Source of the DNA: Sipunculus nudus
Taxonomy: Eukaryota > Annelida > Sipuncula > Golfingiida > Sipunculidae
Length of the DNA stretch: 64,000 bases
NCBI GenBank assembly: GCA_026874595.1
Contig: CM049309.1
Location: forward strand, 52,178,079 to 52,242,078
Direction: 5' to 3'
The translations under genes and the position numbers were made by a program. Under the pieces are notes generated by a model that ran no database searches, was not told where the DNA came from, and saw only the letters and a program-made list of their open reading frames with translations. Of this stretch, positions 35,597-46,450 are shown one piece after another; positions within the stretch are counted from its first letter, which is position 1, and every line of letters starts with the position of its first letter.

Positions 35597-37590
35597 TTAG
35601 CTCAGCTGACTGTAAGTCATCTCAGCTATAGCGATCACTCTTTTTGTCTGTTGTCCGTCTGTCTGTCTGTCGCGCTGTCCGTCTGTCTGTCCGTTAACCA
35701 GGCACAAATCGTAACCGCTGGACCTAGAATCTTATAACTTGACATTCTGAGAGGTCTATAAAAAATCTCCTTGGAAACCAGAAATTAGGTCTCTGTTACC
35801 CATATTCTTCGAGCTATGGGACCCCAAAGTACCCCCCAGAATAGTAAAAAATTTCATACAAAAACTTCAATATCTGACCGGCTTCTGTGGCTCAGGGGTA
35901 GAGCGCAGGACTCAAAGCCGGTAGATCGTGAGTTCGAACCTCAGCTGAGGCGGTGAGGTTTTTCACGGTCAGCTCCTACCCAGGGTGAGCGCTCTGCAGG
36001 CTTAATGGGAAGTTTGTGCCCAACAGCCGTGTTTCAATCACAAACGAGTGCGCCTTTCGAGGGTCCTTGGTGGTATGATTACCAACCCAAGGCCCGCAGG
36101 TGCAGTAGTCACCGGGCCTGGTTAAAGTCAGGATATCAAATGAGAGGAAGCGCGTGATACTGCCCTGTCACGTAGTCCGAAACTGAAATGGAAATCTGCA
36201 GATGTACATATAATTAGTTAAGCTAGCATTGAAAAAATGGAGGCGGTTACCTCCAACAAAAAATATTTAAAAAATAAAAAAATAAAAAATAAAAACTTCA
36301 ATATCTCATTAACTACATCACTGATAGTCATGATTTTTGGCATACATATTGATCATGAGATGTTCCATCAGTTCCTGCAGACTGGTGGCACCACCTATAT
36401 TTTTCGATTTTTTAAGAATAGTTTTCTCTATTTTTGAGACCTTTAAAAATGTGAACATCTGTTAACAGGGCACAAATCGTAAAGACTGGACCTAGAATCT
36501 TCATTCTTGACACACTGAGAGACCTATGAAAAGTCTCCATGGAAACCAGAAATTATGTCTCTGTTACCCATATCCTTGAGCTAGGGGGCCCCAAAGTACC
36601 CCCCCCCCTGGAATAGTCAAAAATTTCATACAAAAACTTCAATATCTCCTTAACTACATCACTGATGGTAATGATTTTTGGCATACATATTGATCATGGG
36701 ATGTTTCATCAGTTTCTGCAGACTGGTGGTGCCACCTGTATTTTTCGATTTTTAACGAATTGTTTTCTCTATTTTTGAGACCTTTGAAGATATGAACATC
36801 TGTTAACAGGGCACAAATCATAACAACTGGACCTAGAATCTTCATTCTTGACACACTGAGAGACCTATGAAAAGTCTCCATGGAAACCAGAAATTAGGTC
36901 TCTGTTACCCATATCCTTTAGCTGTATGGGTTCAAAATACCCCCCAGAATAATGAAAAATTTGATACAAAAACTGCAGTATCTCAATAACTGCAACACTG
37001 ATATTTATGATTTGTGGCATACATATTGATCATGAAGTGTTCCATCAGTTTTTGCAGACTGGGTGCGCCACATCTATTTTTTTCAAATTTTTACGAATTT
37101 TTTTCCTTATTTTTTAGACCTTTAAAGATGTGGTTATCTGTCAACAGGGTATAAATCGTAACAACTGGACTTAGAATCTTCATTCTGGTCATGCAATGAG
37201 GCCCATGAAAAATGTCTGTGGAAACCTGAAATGAGGTCTCTGTTACCCATATCCTTTAAGCTTTAGGACTCCGAAGTATCCCTCAGAATAATGGAAAATT
37301 TAATACAAAAGCTGAAGTATCTAAACAACTAATGCAGAGTTCACCATGATTCTTTGCATGGATTTTAAAGCCTTAAGTGTTTTTATTAGTTTCTGCAGAC
37401 TTTTTTTTTAAGTTAATGCATTTTTTCTCTATTTTTGATATACATATAAATACAGACACAATCTTGGCCTGTTGGTTAATCTGTTTGATGCTTCAGTTGA
37501 ATGGGTATATAATACCATTCAGATGATAAAATTTCCTTTTGCGAATCTCTTCCCAGTCACCTGAGAGTCATGACCCATGGGTCACTTGTT
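35597..37590 (+). mobile_element. family B Helentron-like element, copy B1
   Basis: The 5' end is AGCTCAGCTGACTG (35,599 on). The 3' end is a CAGTCACCTGAGAG form of the inverse, then the hairpin TGACCCATGGGTCA and CTTGTT (to 37,590). Between are a GTCTGTCTGTCCG tract and four monomers of 337-341 bp (GGACCTAGAATCTT words at 35,718, 36,486, 36,827 and 37,165). The first interval becomes 337 bp once the SINE unit is removed. Left flank is a T run and right flank starts after CTTGTT, suiting TT insertion as known for Helentrons. No coding. Confidence 0.75.
35876..36290 (+). mobile_element. tRNA-derived SINE with perfect 16-bp target duplication
   Basis: The head is tRNA-like with a Pol III box A (TGGCTCAGGGG, 35,888-35,898) and box B (GTTCGAACC, 35,932-35,940). 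A body of about 270 nt follows, then an A-rich tail of AAATAAAA units. AAAAACTTCAATATCT flanks it exactly at 35,860-35,875 and 36,291-36,306. The uninterrupted sequence survives in sister monomers of family B (for example at 42,357), so insertion is proved from the window itself. It is about 415 bp, probably transcribed by Pol III from its own boxes. Family name not assigned. Confidence 0.95.
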
Positions 37591-38151
37591 ATACAAATAG
37601 GCCAGAAAATGTGGAAATAACCTCACACAGGCCAGCTGTTTGTTTTGTTTATATTTACATGTTTATAATATGTGAGGGCCAACAAATAAAAAAATTCAAC
37701 AAAGGCATCTGTCTTCAATTCAGATAAGCCAGTACTTTGCAAATAGAGTTTTGCAACAAGTGACCTTTCTACCTCCACTTATATGCAAAGTACTACCTTA
37801 GGTTACATGTTTTTCCTGTTTGACAAAAAGCTGTATTTACAAACACGTTGTTGATAAAAAAAAGTTCATACATCCTTCACATTATAAGAACTTTTCATTA
37901 CTAGAATTATACCCTTAGATCTTTTATATATACACAGAGGAATCCAGAAATCACTTAAATTCTTTTTAAAAAGATAGGTGAATGGGCACCTTTAAGGGTT
38001 ACCCATTAATAAAATGCAGTGGCAATACACACAGTGCAAAATAGTACTCACGTGAGGAAATCCTTCCCTACAGTGCACTATAGGGCTTCTAAACGCACCA
38101 GATGTGGAGGAGTAAACTTTAGTGAAGGATTAAATGTGGTCCACTGAAATA

Positions 38152-38331
38152 CAGTTAAACCTATATCTAGTAAGACCACCCTTTGGACTGGACACAAGTG
38201 GTCTTAATTCACAGGTGGTCTGATAAGATAGGTCAGGTATAACCAATATGAATGACTTCAGTTGACTAAAGGGTGATCTTAATAGACAGATGGTCTTATT
38301 TAACAGGTGTTCTTTCAGACTAGTTTCACTG
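38152..38331. mobile_element. TA-flanked MITE (family J), copy 4
   Basis: The left end is CAGTTAAACCTATATCTAG and the right end read inward is CAGTGAAACTAGTCTGAAAG. TA is duplicated at 38,150-38,151 and 38,332-38,333. It is 180 bp with internal GGTGGTCT words as in copy 3. Confidence 0.8.
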
Positions 38332-38339
38332 TATGTTGG

Positions 38340-40019
38340 ATTATAATTGTTCCAAGGCAAATAACATTAAAAATAAGGCTTTGTGGTGGAACTTAAAAGA
38401 AGAAATTATATTTGGTAAGCATGCATGTGTGCAATGTAACAGAACAGGCTTTTTCTTAAGTTGTAAAAAAAATTGATTTTCAAGTTTGACAGTTGAGACA
38501 AGTTCCTGGCAATCCCACAGTTCCTAACTTGAAGAGGTTGATTTTGAATAGAAACAATCTCTGGTGGGAGGGTGATGACAATGGAATTGCATTTTAAAAT
38601 GCTGAATCAGCACTTTAGCACAGACTCTACCTTTTGATGCATATTTGCCTAAAAATTTCAAAACACTTAAATACTGCATTAACTACATTACATATTGCCT
38701 TCATAGCTGAAATATCACTCCCTTCTAAGCTTGATATTTTATATTCAGATAATCATATATCAGATTTCCATGGTATTGTCACGTCTCAGATCAACCCATC
38801 AGATCCTGCCTGATTATATGTGGAAAAAAAGGTTCATTAGACCCAGACTCGTCAAACAGCTGTCATCATTAAATCTGTAAGTTCCAAAAAATATGTTGTC
38901 TATGTTTTTTTTGGATGTTAATTGCTCCAATATTTACCAGTCCTGTGGTCTGGTGATTGGCATATCTGAGCTATCACAGCTTAAGATGGTTCAATTGACC
39001 TCACCACCAGAGCCCTAATGCCCCACCCTTTCGACCTAATTATTATAATGAGCCCCAAAAACGCTCCTACATAGAGGGTCTTCCTTGAGACAGCTTTTAA
39101 CAAGGCAGTAATGACGTTACAAAGGTGGATGACATAGACGTCACATTGACTGACGTCATTGACTGGAATCACTGAACTGATGAATATCTTGCAGTCATTG
39201 TGAACCGTCCTTCAATATTTTGGATTATTTGTCTCATACAAATTACATGCCATGCAGGTAAGACATTATTTATGCGGTAGTCGGAGGAATGGCCCCTGCA
39301 ACTGTTTGCTTAGAACTTTTTACACTGTCTATTTTGTATACAGACTACACGTGTTCTGTTTGGGAGAGGTCTCCCAAATTACGCAGATTATATTATGGTC
39401 AGGTGACTTACAGTTTACAGTAATATCTGCAACCTGATTGGCTGCATGGAACAGTTATTCTCATGATTATTCATTAAATGAATATGCTCTAAAGGTCATG
39501 TAAAGTTCATGGATAGGTCACTTCTGTAAAATGCAGCTGGTATCAGGCATTATGAACCATCTCTATGCCTATCAAGCATCTGTCAGCAGTGCTTTCAGGG
39601 ACCTTGATTCAGCAAGGAAAATGTACTGCAATGGCTATTCATCCTATTGCATTGAGAGAGAGAGAGAGAAAAATATTTTATTCGACATAAAAGTAAAGTA
39701 TACATACAAAATATATTCAATATGTCAATATTTTTGTTCTTATTATGTCTGGAGACTGTTGTTAAGGATTTTTATCCACTGACACAACAGCCACCTGTGT
39801 ATGACACATAGAGAGTGAGAGAATTTGTACATAAATATGGAGGTTAAATGATTATACATTCCATAATTTTTGAGACTATATGATTTAATGAGGAAATTTG
39901 TGAAAAAAATGGGAAGATTTAAAACTTGAAATACTGAAATTAGTTTTTTATGGAAAAAAATTTTTTTTTTGCTTTCACTGATTTTTGTTACAGATGTAAC
40001 AGTTTATCTAGAGGTATTT
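38340..40019. other. single-copy stretch around a CRE-like cluster
   Basis: No coding gene is supported. It contains the CRE cluster (39,112-39,158), a donor-type word CAG-GTAAGA (39,254-39,262), an inverted CCAAT (GATTGG at about 39,433) and a (GA)n at 39,654-39,669. These could belong to an unannotated promoter and first exon. Confidence 0.3.
39112..39158. promoter_or_regulatory. cluster of three CRE/ATF-type sites
   Basis: TGACGTTA (39,112-39,119), GACGTCAC (39,137-39,144) and the full palindrome TGACGTCA (39,151-39,158) lie within 47 bp of non-repeat sequence. A full CRE plus two strong variants is unlikely by chance at this spacing. It suggests a CREB/ATF-responsive promoter or enhancer; a donor-like GTAAGA lies about 100 bp downstream. 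Confidence 0.45.
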
Positions 40020-40345
40020 ATATGGTGATAAACAGCTTAAAATTAACCTTAAGCTTAGAGTGATGAATATGCCCAAAATAACACATCAATTCACAAACCA
40101 ACTTGTAAATCCATCTCTATGGTCACAAGTCATTTTCTGTGTCATGTACATGTAACATCTAGTAACCTGTGACATGCTTGTATTCATGCAGTCAGAAATT
40201 TAACAATCACGCAGGGGGAATTTACCAATATGCTAAGTTAAAACAGAATGAGGCATTGTCAAAATTGATGAAAAATAATTGCATCCTAATCAGGCCATAC
40301 AAAGAGTTTCTCCTCATTACTAAGCAGGGCACTCTGACATCTCAA
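40020..40345 (+). repeat. dispersed repeat N, copy 2
   Basis: Partner of 29,000-29,400, with shared AGTCATTTTCTGTG, CACGCAGGGGGAATTTACCAA and a GGCACT-TGACA block. A 120-codon plus-strand frame beginning inside it has no family resemblance. Confidence 0.6.
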
Positions 40346-41003
40346 TTGATTCTCTTATGTCAGATTGGTAAAATGGCATTAATGATCAGAGACATGGATC
40401 AGAGGATGAGTCTCTTGTCTCATCATAACGGGGTGTTCTGTCTGATACTGGCATGGTCTTATTTTAATACTCCTGGGGGTCTCATCAAGGTTGCCAGGGT
40501 GACTGATACTATTCCTCAAGGATTCTTCTGATCTGATCAACATTAGCACTTCCTATAGACCATGGTTTGGGGTTATTTATTTTTCCTGTTCATCAGTTTG
40601 ATATTATTATGACAGAACAGCAAATAAAAGTTATGCAAACAAGCAAACATTTTTCTATGGATTCCCCACTTCCATTTTTCATGGAGCAAATTTTTCTTAC
40701 AAATGATGAACTGGTCCTTGGTAATGTTGCTAATTTGTGCTGTGGCACAATTTCCTTTAAAGAATTCTTAAAGATATGGCAAAAAGGGCTAAATTTAGTG
40801 TTGATGAGTTACATCATTTCAAGAAATGAGATTTTTCCCAGCTGAATGAAAGTCATCTTAGCTACAGTGATCACTCTTTGTCCTTGTACTGTCCAGCTGT
40901 CTGTCTGTCCGTAAACAGGGTACAAATTGTGAACACTGGACCTAGAAATTTTTCACTGTAGATCCATGGAGGTCAATTAAAATCTCTTTGGTCTTTGGAA
41001 ATT

Positions 41004-41018
41004 AGGTCACTGTGACCT
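41004..41018. promoter_or_regulatory. perfect palindromic AGGTCAnnnTGACCT site 1
   Basis: AGGTCACTGTGACCT is the consensus estrogen-response-element type inverted repeat (3-base spacer). It lies in the first monomer of family K. Confidence 0.55.
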
Positions 41019-41387
41019 ATTTTCTTTCAGTTATGGGACTCACAAGTACACCCCCCAGAATGGGGGTTGTGTCCATCTGACTTATTGGTACTCAAATCAT
41101 ACTCTTTCACATAGCTCACAGATATATTTCATAATGGCCTTACTTTTGATGTAAAAGGAGACATAACAATGACCACCCTTTACATTAAGAAAGGAATTTC
41201 TTGATTCAACAGTTAAGAATTGTGACCTGTCTGACTTTCTGGGTGTTTAAAATTAGGTATTCTGTTCATAGCTCACAGGTCACAGTGGCCTAATTTTAGG
41301 ATTAAAAGGAGACTTACCAAGTTTTGTGCCCTGTCTGACTGTCTGGATGGTCCTAATCATATTTTTGGCTGGTCACTTAAAAAATAT

Positions 41388-41402
41388 AGGTCACCATGAC
41401 CT
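41388..41402. promoter_or_regulatory. perfect palindromic AGGTCAnnnTGACCT site 2
   Basis: AGGTCACCATGACCT, both half-sites perfect. The nearby 41,277-41,291 copy has a single change in one half-site (TGGCCT). Confidence 0.55.
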
Positions 41403-41488
41403 ATTTCCAGGTTTTCAAGGAAATTTGACCAGAACCTCCAAAGATTTTGTGTTATTTTGTGTTTTTTTCCCTATTGCTTGCAAAATGT

Positions 41489-41503
41489 AGGTCACACTGA
41501 CCT
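41489..41503. promoter_or_regulatory. perfect palindromic AGGTCAnnnTGACCT site 3
   Basis: AGGTCACACTGACCT, both half-sites perfect, 101 bp after site 2. A further one-mismatch copy (AGGTCACCAAGACCT) lies at 41,650-41,664. Confidence 0.55.
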
Positions 41504-41873
41504 AATTTTATGTTACCAAGGACATTTATATAGGAGCTCCACGAATGTCACATTAGAAGATTCTAGACAAAATGGATATAATTTGTGCCCCATCTGACTC
41601 TCTGCTGGGTGCTCAGAATCATGTTTACAACCAGTAGCTCACAGAATATAGGTCACCAAGACCTAATTTCAGGTTTCCAAGGAGATTTGCCTTGGACATC
41701 TAAGTCTAATGATTACAGTTTGTGCCCTGTTAACATTTCTTCATTTGAAGGTTTCAAAAATAGAGAAAAAAATTAGCTTTTCAAGTGCTTATTTATATAT
41801 AAAAAAAGAAAAAGTATATTTTGCATTTGCTAAAATTAAAAAAAAAATCAGCTATATTTTGCATTTGCTCAAC

Positions 41874-42110
41874 ATTTTATACGCCCGTCATATGACAGGA
41901 GTATTATGGTATACATATTTATATAAATTTCCTGTGGTATTGTATCAGTGGACATTACCAGTATTTCCTATGGTTTTTCAATCAGTGGACATTTCCAGTA
42001 TATCCTTTTGTATTGTATCAGTGGACATTACCATTATTTCCTATGGTATTTTTATCACTAGACATTACCAATATTTCCTATGGTAATTTTATCAGTGGAC
42101 ATACCATTTT
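41874..42110 (+). repeat. family C-type start and 36-bp minisatellite, part 1
   Basis: It starts with ACGCCCGTCATATGACAGG (palindrome GTCATATGAC) and ATTATGGTATAC, as in family C. Then 36-bp units follow (GTGGACATT words at 41,949, 41,985, 42,021 and 42,057) with CAGTATTTCCTATGG-like content. Because 36 is a multiple of three, a spurious peptide repeat (VDITIISYGIF) is seen. The array is interrupted at 42,111 by element B2. Confidence 0.8.
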
Positions 42111-43053
42111 TTAGCTCAGCTGACAAAAAGTCATCTGAGCTATAGCAATCACTCTTTGTCCGTCGTCCGTCTGTCTGTCCATCTGTCCGTTAACCAGGCA
42201 CACATCGTAACCGCTGGACCTAGAACCTTGTTACTTGGGATTCTGAGAGGTCCATGGAAAATCTCCTTGGAAACCAGAAATTAGGTCTCTGTTACCCATA
42301 TCCTTCAAGTTATGGGGCCCCAATGTACCCCCCAGAAAAGTAAAAAATTTCATACAAAAACTTCAATATCTCATTAACTACTTGACTGATGGTCATGATT
42401 TTTGGCATACATATTGATCATAAGATGTTCCATCAGTTCCTGAAGACTGGTGGTGCCACCTGTATTTTTCGATTTTTTATGAATTTTTTTCTCTATTTTT
42501 GATACCTTTAAAAATGTGAACATCTGTTAACAAGGCACAAATCGTAAAGACTGGACCTAGAATCTTCACTCTCGACACACTGAGAGACCTATAAAAAGTC
42601 TCCATGGAAACCAGAAATTAAGTCTCTGTTACCCATATCCTTTGAGCTATGGGGCCCCAAAGTACCCCCCAGAAAAGTAAAAAAAATTTCATACAAAAAC
42701 TTCAATTTCTCATTAAATACTTGACTGATGGTAATGATTTTTGGCATACATATTGATCATGAGATGTTCCGTCACTTCCTGCAGACTTGTGGCGCCACCT
42801 GTATCATTCAGTTTTTTTATGAATTTTTTTCTCTATTTTTGAGACCTTTCAAAATGTGAACATCTGTTAACATGGCACAAATTGTAAAGACTGGTTCTAG
42901 AATCTTAATTCTTGACACACTTAGAGGTCCATGAAAAATCTCCTTGGAAACCAGACATTATGTCTCTGTTAACCATATCCTTCGAGCTATGGGGCCCCAA
43001 TTTTAAGTACCCGCCAGAGTAGTCAAAAATTTCATACAAAACTTCAATATCTC

Positions 43054-43730
43054 AATAACTACGTCACTGATGGTCATGATTTTTGGCATACATATTGATT
43101 ATGAGATGTGTCATCACTTCCTGCAGACTGGTGGCGCCACCTGTATTGTTCGATTTTTTATGAATTTTTTTCTCTATTTTTGAGCCCTTTCAAAATGTGA
43201 ACATCTGTTAACAAGGCACAAATCGTAAAGACTGGACCTAGAATCTTAAATCTTGACACACTGAGAGGTCCATAAAAAATCTCCTTGGAAACCAGAAATT
43301 AGGTCTCTGTTACCCATATCCTTTGAGCTATGGGGCCCCAAAGTACCCCCCAGAAAAGTAAAAAATTTCATACAAAAACTTCAATAAATCAATAACTACA
43401 TCACTGATGGTCATGATTTTTGGCATACATATTGATTATGAGATGTGTCATCACTTCCTGCAGACTGGTGGCGCCACCTGTATTGTTCGATTTTTTATGA
43501 ATTTTTTTCTCTATTTTTGAGCCCTTTCAAAATGTGAACATCTGTTAACAAGGCACAAATCGTAAAGACTGGACCTAGAATCTTAAATCTTGACACACTG
43601 AGAGGTCCATAAAAAATCTCCTTGGAAACCAGAAATTAGGTCTCTGTTACCCATATCCTTTGAGCTATGGGGCCCCAAAGTACCCCCCAGAAAAGTAAAA
43701 AATTTCATACAAAAACTTCAATAAATCAAT
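43054..43730 (+). repeat. two nearly identical 337-bp monomers in B2
   Basis: Words such as TGAGCCCTTTCAAAATG recur at exactly 337 bp (43,181 and 43,518), and TGATTATGAGATGTGTCATC at 43,094, 43,431 and 43,768. These neighbours are far closer to each other than to the flanking monomers, showing a recent local amplification. Confidence 0.85.
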
Positions 43731-44459
43731 AACTACATCACTGATGGTCATGATTTTTGGCATACATATTGATTATGAGATGTGTCATCACTTCCTGCAG
43801 ACTGGTGGCGCCACCTGTATCGTTCGAATTTTTAGGAATTTTTTTCTTTATTTTTGAGACCTTTAATGATATGAACATCTGTTAACAGGGCACAAATCAT
43901 AAAAACTGGACCAAGAATCTTCATTCTTGACACACAGGGAGACCCATGAAAATTCTCCATGGAAACCTGAAATTAGGTCTCTGTTAACCATATTCTTAAG
44001 GCTGTATGGCTGGAAAATTTGATACAAAAAGTGCAGTATCTCAATAACTACAACACTGATGGTCATGATTTTCGGCATACATATTGATCATGAGCTGTTC
44101 CATCAGTTTCTGCAGACTGGGTGCGCCACCTCTATTTTTTTCAAATTTTTACGAATTTTTTTTTTGAGACCTTTAAAGATGCGGTTATCTGTCAACAGGG
44201 TACAAATTGCAACAACTGGACCTAGAAACTTCATTCTTGTCATGCAAGGAGGCCCATGAAGAGTGACTGTGGAAACTTGAAATTAGGTCTCTGTTAGTGT
44301 TACCCATATCCTTCAAGCTATAGGACTCTGAAGTATCCCTCAGAATAATGGACAATATGATACAAAAGCTGAAGTATCTGAACAACTAATGCGGAGATCA
44401 TCATGATTCTTTGCATGGATATTGACCATTAAGTGTTTTTATTAGTTTCTGCAGACTGG

Positions 44460-45634
44460 TGGAGCCAAAATGAAGTTTTGCAGATACTATGTTGTTGACC
44501 GGGTTCCTCCACCACCGCCACGTTTGTTTCCAGAGAGCTCCTCTGAGAAAAATGGACCGATTTTTCTGAAACTTGCACCAATTATTGAGTCACATGTGAA
44601 CTAGTGCCTAACCAATTTGTGTTGACCTCTGACCTTTCCCCTCTATCCAGCGTCGATTTGTGCGTCTGTTTCCACACATAAACCCTCATACCTCGGGAAC
44701 CGATTGACCAATCAGGAAATAAAATTTATACAAATGTAGCCCTTGGATTGCTTTATAACATACACAAAAATGGTGACGCCACCTGTAACCATGTTTGCAG
44801 TGTCCATCTGTTCATCTGCCTTGGGTAAAAATCACTTATATCTCTGCAGTGAATTGACTAATTCACCTAAAATTCGGCATGCATATACATCCAGGATAGC
44901 TTTCTTGATTTTATGACAGATGGCGCCACCTACATTTACGTTCACGCTGATCACATCGAAGCTCATATCTGGGGAACCGTTTAACCGATTGGGCCAAAAT
45001 TTTGCATGTGTATAGATCTCACATAGCTCTTTATCATACGCAAAATTGGTGGCGCCACCTGCAACCATTTTTGCACAGCGTCTGTCTGTTTTCTGCCGTG
45101 GGATAATGTCACTCATATCTCGGCAGTGGTTTGACATATCTGCCTAAAATTTTGCAGTTTCATACATCCTGGATAGCTTTCTTGATTTTATGACAGGTGG
45201 CGCCACCTACATTCTAGTTTATGCTGCAGACATCCGAGCTCATATCTCGGGAACCTTTTGAACGATTGGGCCAAAATTTTGCATGTGTATAGATCTCACA
45301 TAGGTCTTTATCATACACAAAACTGGAGTTGCCACCTGCTACCATTTTTGCACAGTGTCTGTCTGTTTGTCTGCCGTCAGCTAAAATCACTCATATACAT
45401 GTAGTGGTTTGACTTTTCTGCCTAAAATTTTGCATATGTATACAACTTGGACAGCTTTCTGGATTTGTGGTAGGTGGCACAAACTACATACACATTTAGG
45501 CTGCAGACATGCATGCTAATATGCAACATACCTCACTCTATTTCCCCTTGCCACTCAATCCATGCCTCACTTCAACCGTTCCACTCTGATTTTGGCGGAT
45601 ACACGTAGTCACTTGTCGGCTACCCGTATTCTAG
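44460..45634 (+). mobile_element. family A Helitron-like element, copy A4, inside B2
   Basis: The start AGTTTTGCAGATACTATG at about 44,472 matches A3 and the 2.46-kb fragment. The body has clear GGTGGCGCCACC monomers (for example 44,921-44,932-type, 45,049-45,060 and 45,197-45,208). The 3' end is GTAGTC-ACTTGTC-GGCTAC, CCGTATT, CTAG at 45,631-45,634. B1 at 37.38-37.42 kb shows the uninterrupted family B sequence, so A4 inserted into B2 after B2 existed. Non-autonomous. Confidence 0.75.
44633..44645 (-). promoter_or_regulatory. perfect DR1 motif in family A copy A4
   Basis: TGACCTCTGACCT, the third copy of the same inherited 13-mer (see 3,589 and 18,675). Confidence 0.5.
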
Positions 45635-45819
45635 TTTTTAAAGTTTACACATTTTTTCTCTATTTTTGAGATATATAAATACAGACTAAATCTTGGCCTG
45701 TTGGTTAATCTGTTTGATGCTTCAGTTGAATGGGTATATACTACCATTCTGATGATAAAATTTCCTTTTGTGAATCTCTTCCCAGTCAGCTGAGCGTCAT
45801 GACCCATGGGTCACTTGTT

Positions 45820-46112
45820 TCTATGGTATTTTGTCGTGAACATTACCATTATTTCCAATGTTTTTTTTATTTATGGACATCATGATTATTTTCTTATGGT
45901 AATTGTATCAATTGACATTACCAATAATATCTGTGGTTATCAGTAGGCATTACCATTAAATCCTATGGTTATCAGTGGACATAACCATTATTTCCTATTG
46001 TATTTTATTAGTGGACATTACCAATATATCCCCTGGTATTATATCAGTGGACATTACCATTATTTCCTATGGTATTTTTATCAGTGGGCATCACCCTCAT
46101 TTCCTATGGTTA
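45820..46112 (+). repeat. 36-bp minisatellite, part 2
   Basis: Units with GTGGACAT words at 45,975, 46,011 and 46,047 and then 46,084 (GTGGGCA) continue the array interrupted by B2. It stops at 46,112 where element B3 begins. Confidence 0.85.
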
Positions 46113-46450
46113 TTAGCTCAGCTGACTGAAAGTCATCTGAGCTATAGCGATCACTCTTCATCTGGCGTCCGTCTGTCCGGTCGTCCGGCAGTCTGGCAGT
46201 CCGTCTGTGAACAGGGCACAAATGGTAACCCCTGGACCTAGAATCTTCTTACTTAACATCCAGGGAGGTCCATGAAAAATCTCCTGGGAAACCTGAAATG
46301 AGGTCTCTGTTACCCATATTCACCAAGTTATGGGTCTTGTAAGTAGCCCCCAGAATAATCAAAAATGTTATACAAAAGCTCATGTATCTGAAGTGTTTCA
46401 TCAGTTTCAGCAGACTTTTTATGAATTTTTTTCTTTATTTTTGAGACCTT

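Larger units (their letters stand above)
35540..37995 (+). mobile_element. TTAA-type element G, copy 2, interrupted by B1 and a SINE
   Basis: The left edge is AAAGAGGCCCAATCACCTAT. The right edge read inward from TTAA (37,992-37,995) is AGGTGCCCATTCACCTATC, giving matching terminal inverted repeats 2.4 kb apart. 37,591-37,970 aligns with copy 1 at 32.5-32.83 kb. Nearly 2 kb between is explained by the family B insertion 35,597-37,590, so the original element was only about 460 bp. Confidence 0.65.
40839..41740 (+). mobile_element. family K Helitron/Helentron-like element with ERE-type palindromes
   Basis: The 5' end CAGCTGAATGAAAGTCATCT then AGCTACAGTGATCACTC is a diverged form of the family B start, followed by a CTGTCTGTCTGTCCG tract and AAACAGGGTACAAATTGTG. 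Monomers each carry an AGGTCAnnnTGACCT-type palindrome (41,004; 41,277; 41,388; 41,489; 41,650) and CAGGTTTCCAAGGA-like words. Family B monomers have AGGTCTCTGTTACCC at the homologous place, so K looks like a relative that kept or gained the palindrome. The 3' end is unclear and no coding is present. Confidence 0.6.
42111..45819 (+). mobile_element. family B Helentron-like element, copy B2
   Basis: The 5' end AGCTCAGCTGACAAAAAG is at 42,113 and the 3' end is TCAGCTGAGCG, hairpin TGACCCATGGGTCA, CTTGTT at 45,819. Seven monomers of about 335 bp run from 42,210 to 44,470 (GGACCTAGAATCTT-type words at about 42,220, 42,556, 42,890, 43,234, 43,571, 43,906 and 44,217). A family A copy (44,460-45,634) interrupts the 3' part; family B sequence then resumes (CTATTTTTGAGATATATAAA) as in B1 at 37.4 kb. 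Minisatellite lies on both sides. Confidence 0.8.

Noticed and set aside
35876-35950. Possible genuine tRNA gene
   Set aside because: Boxes A and B are good, but the anticodon stem does not pair well and the sequence continues into a SINE body with A-rich tail and target duplication.
40169-40531. 120-codon plus-strand frame
   Set aside because: It begins inside dispersed repeat N and shows no family motifs; length is within chance for many frames.
41709-42086. Peptide with repeated VDITIISYGIF-like units
   Set aside because: By-product of a 36-bp minisatellite whose unit is a multiple of three.
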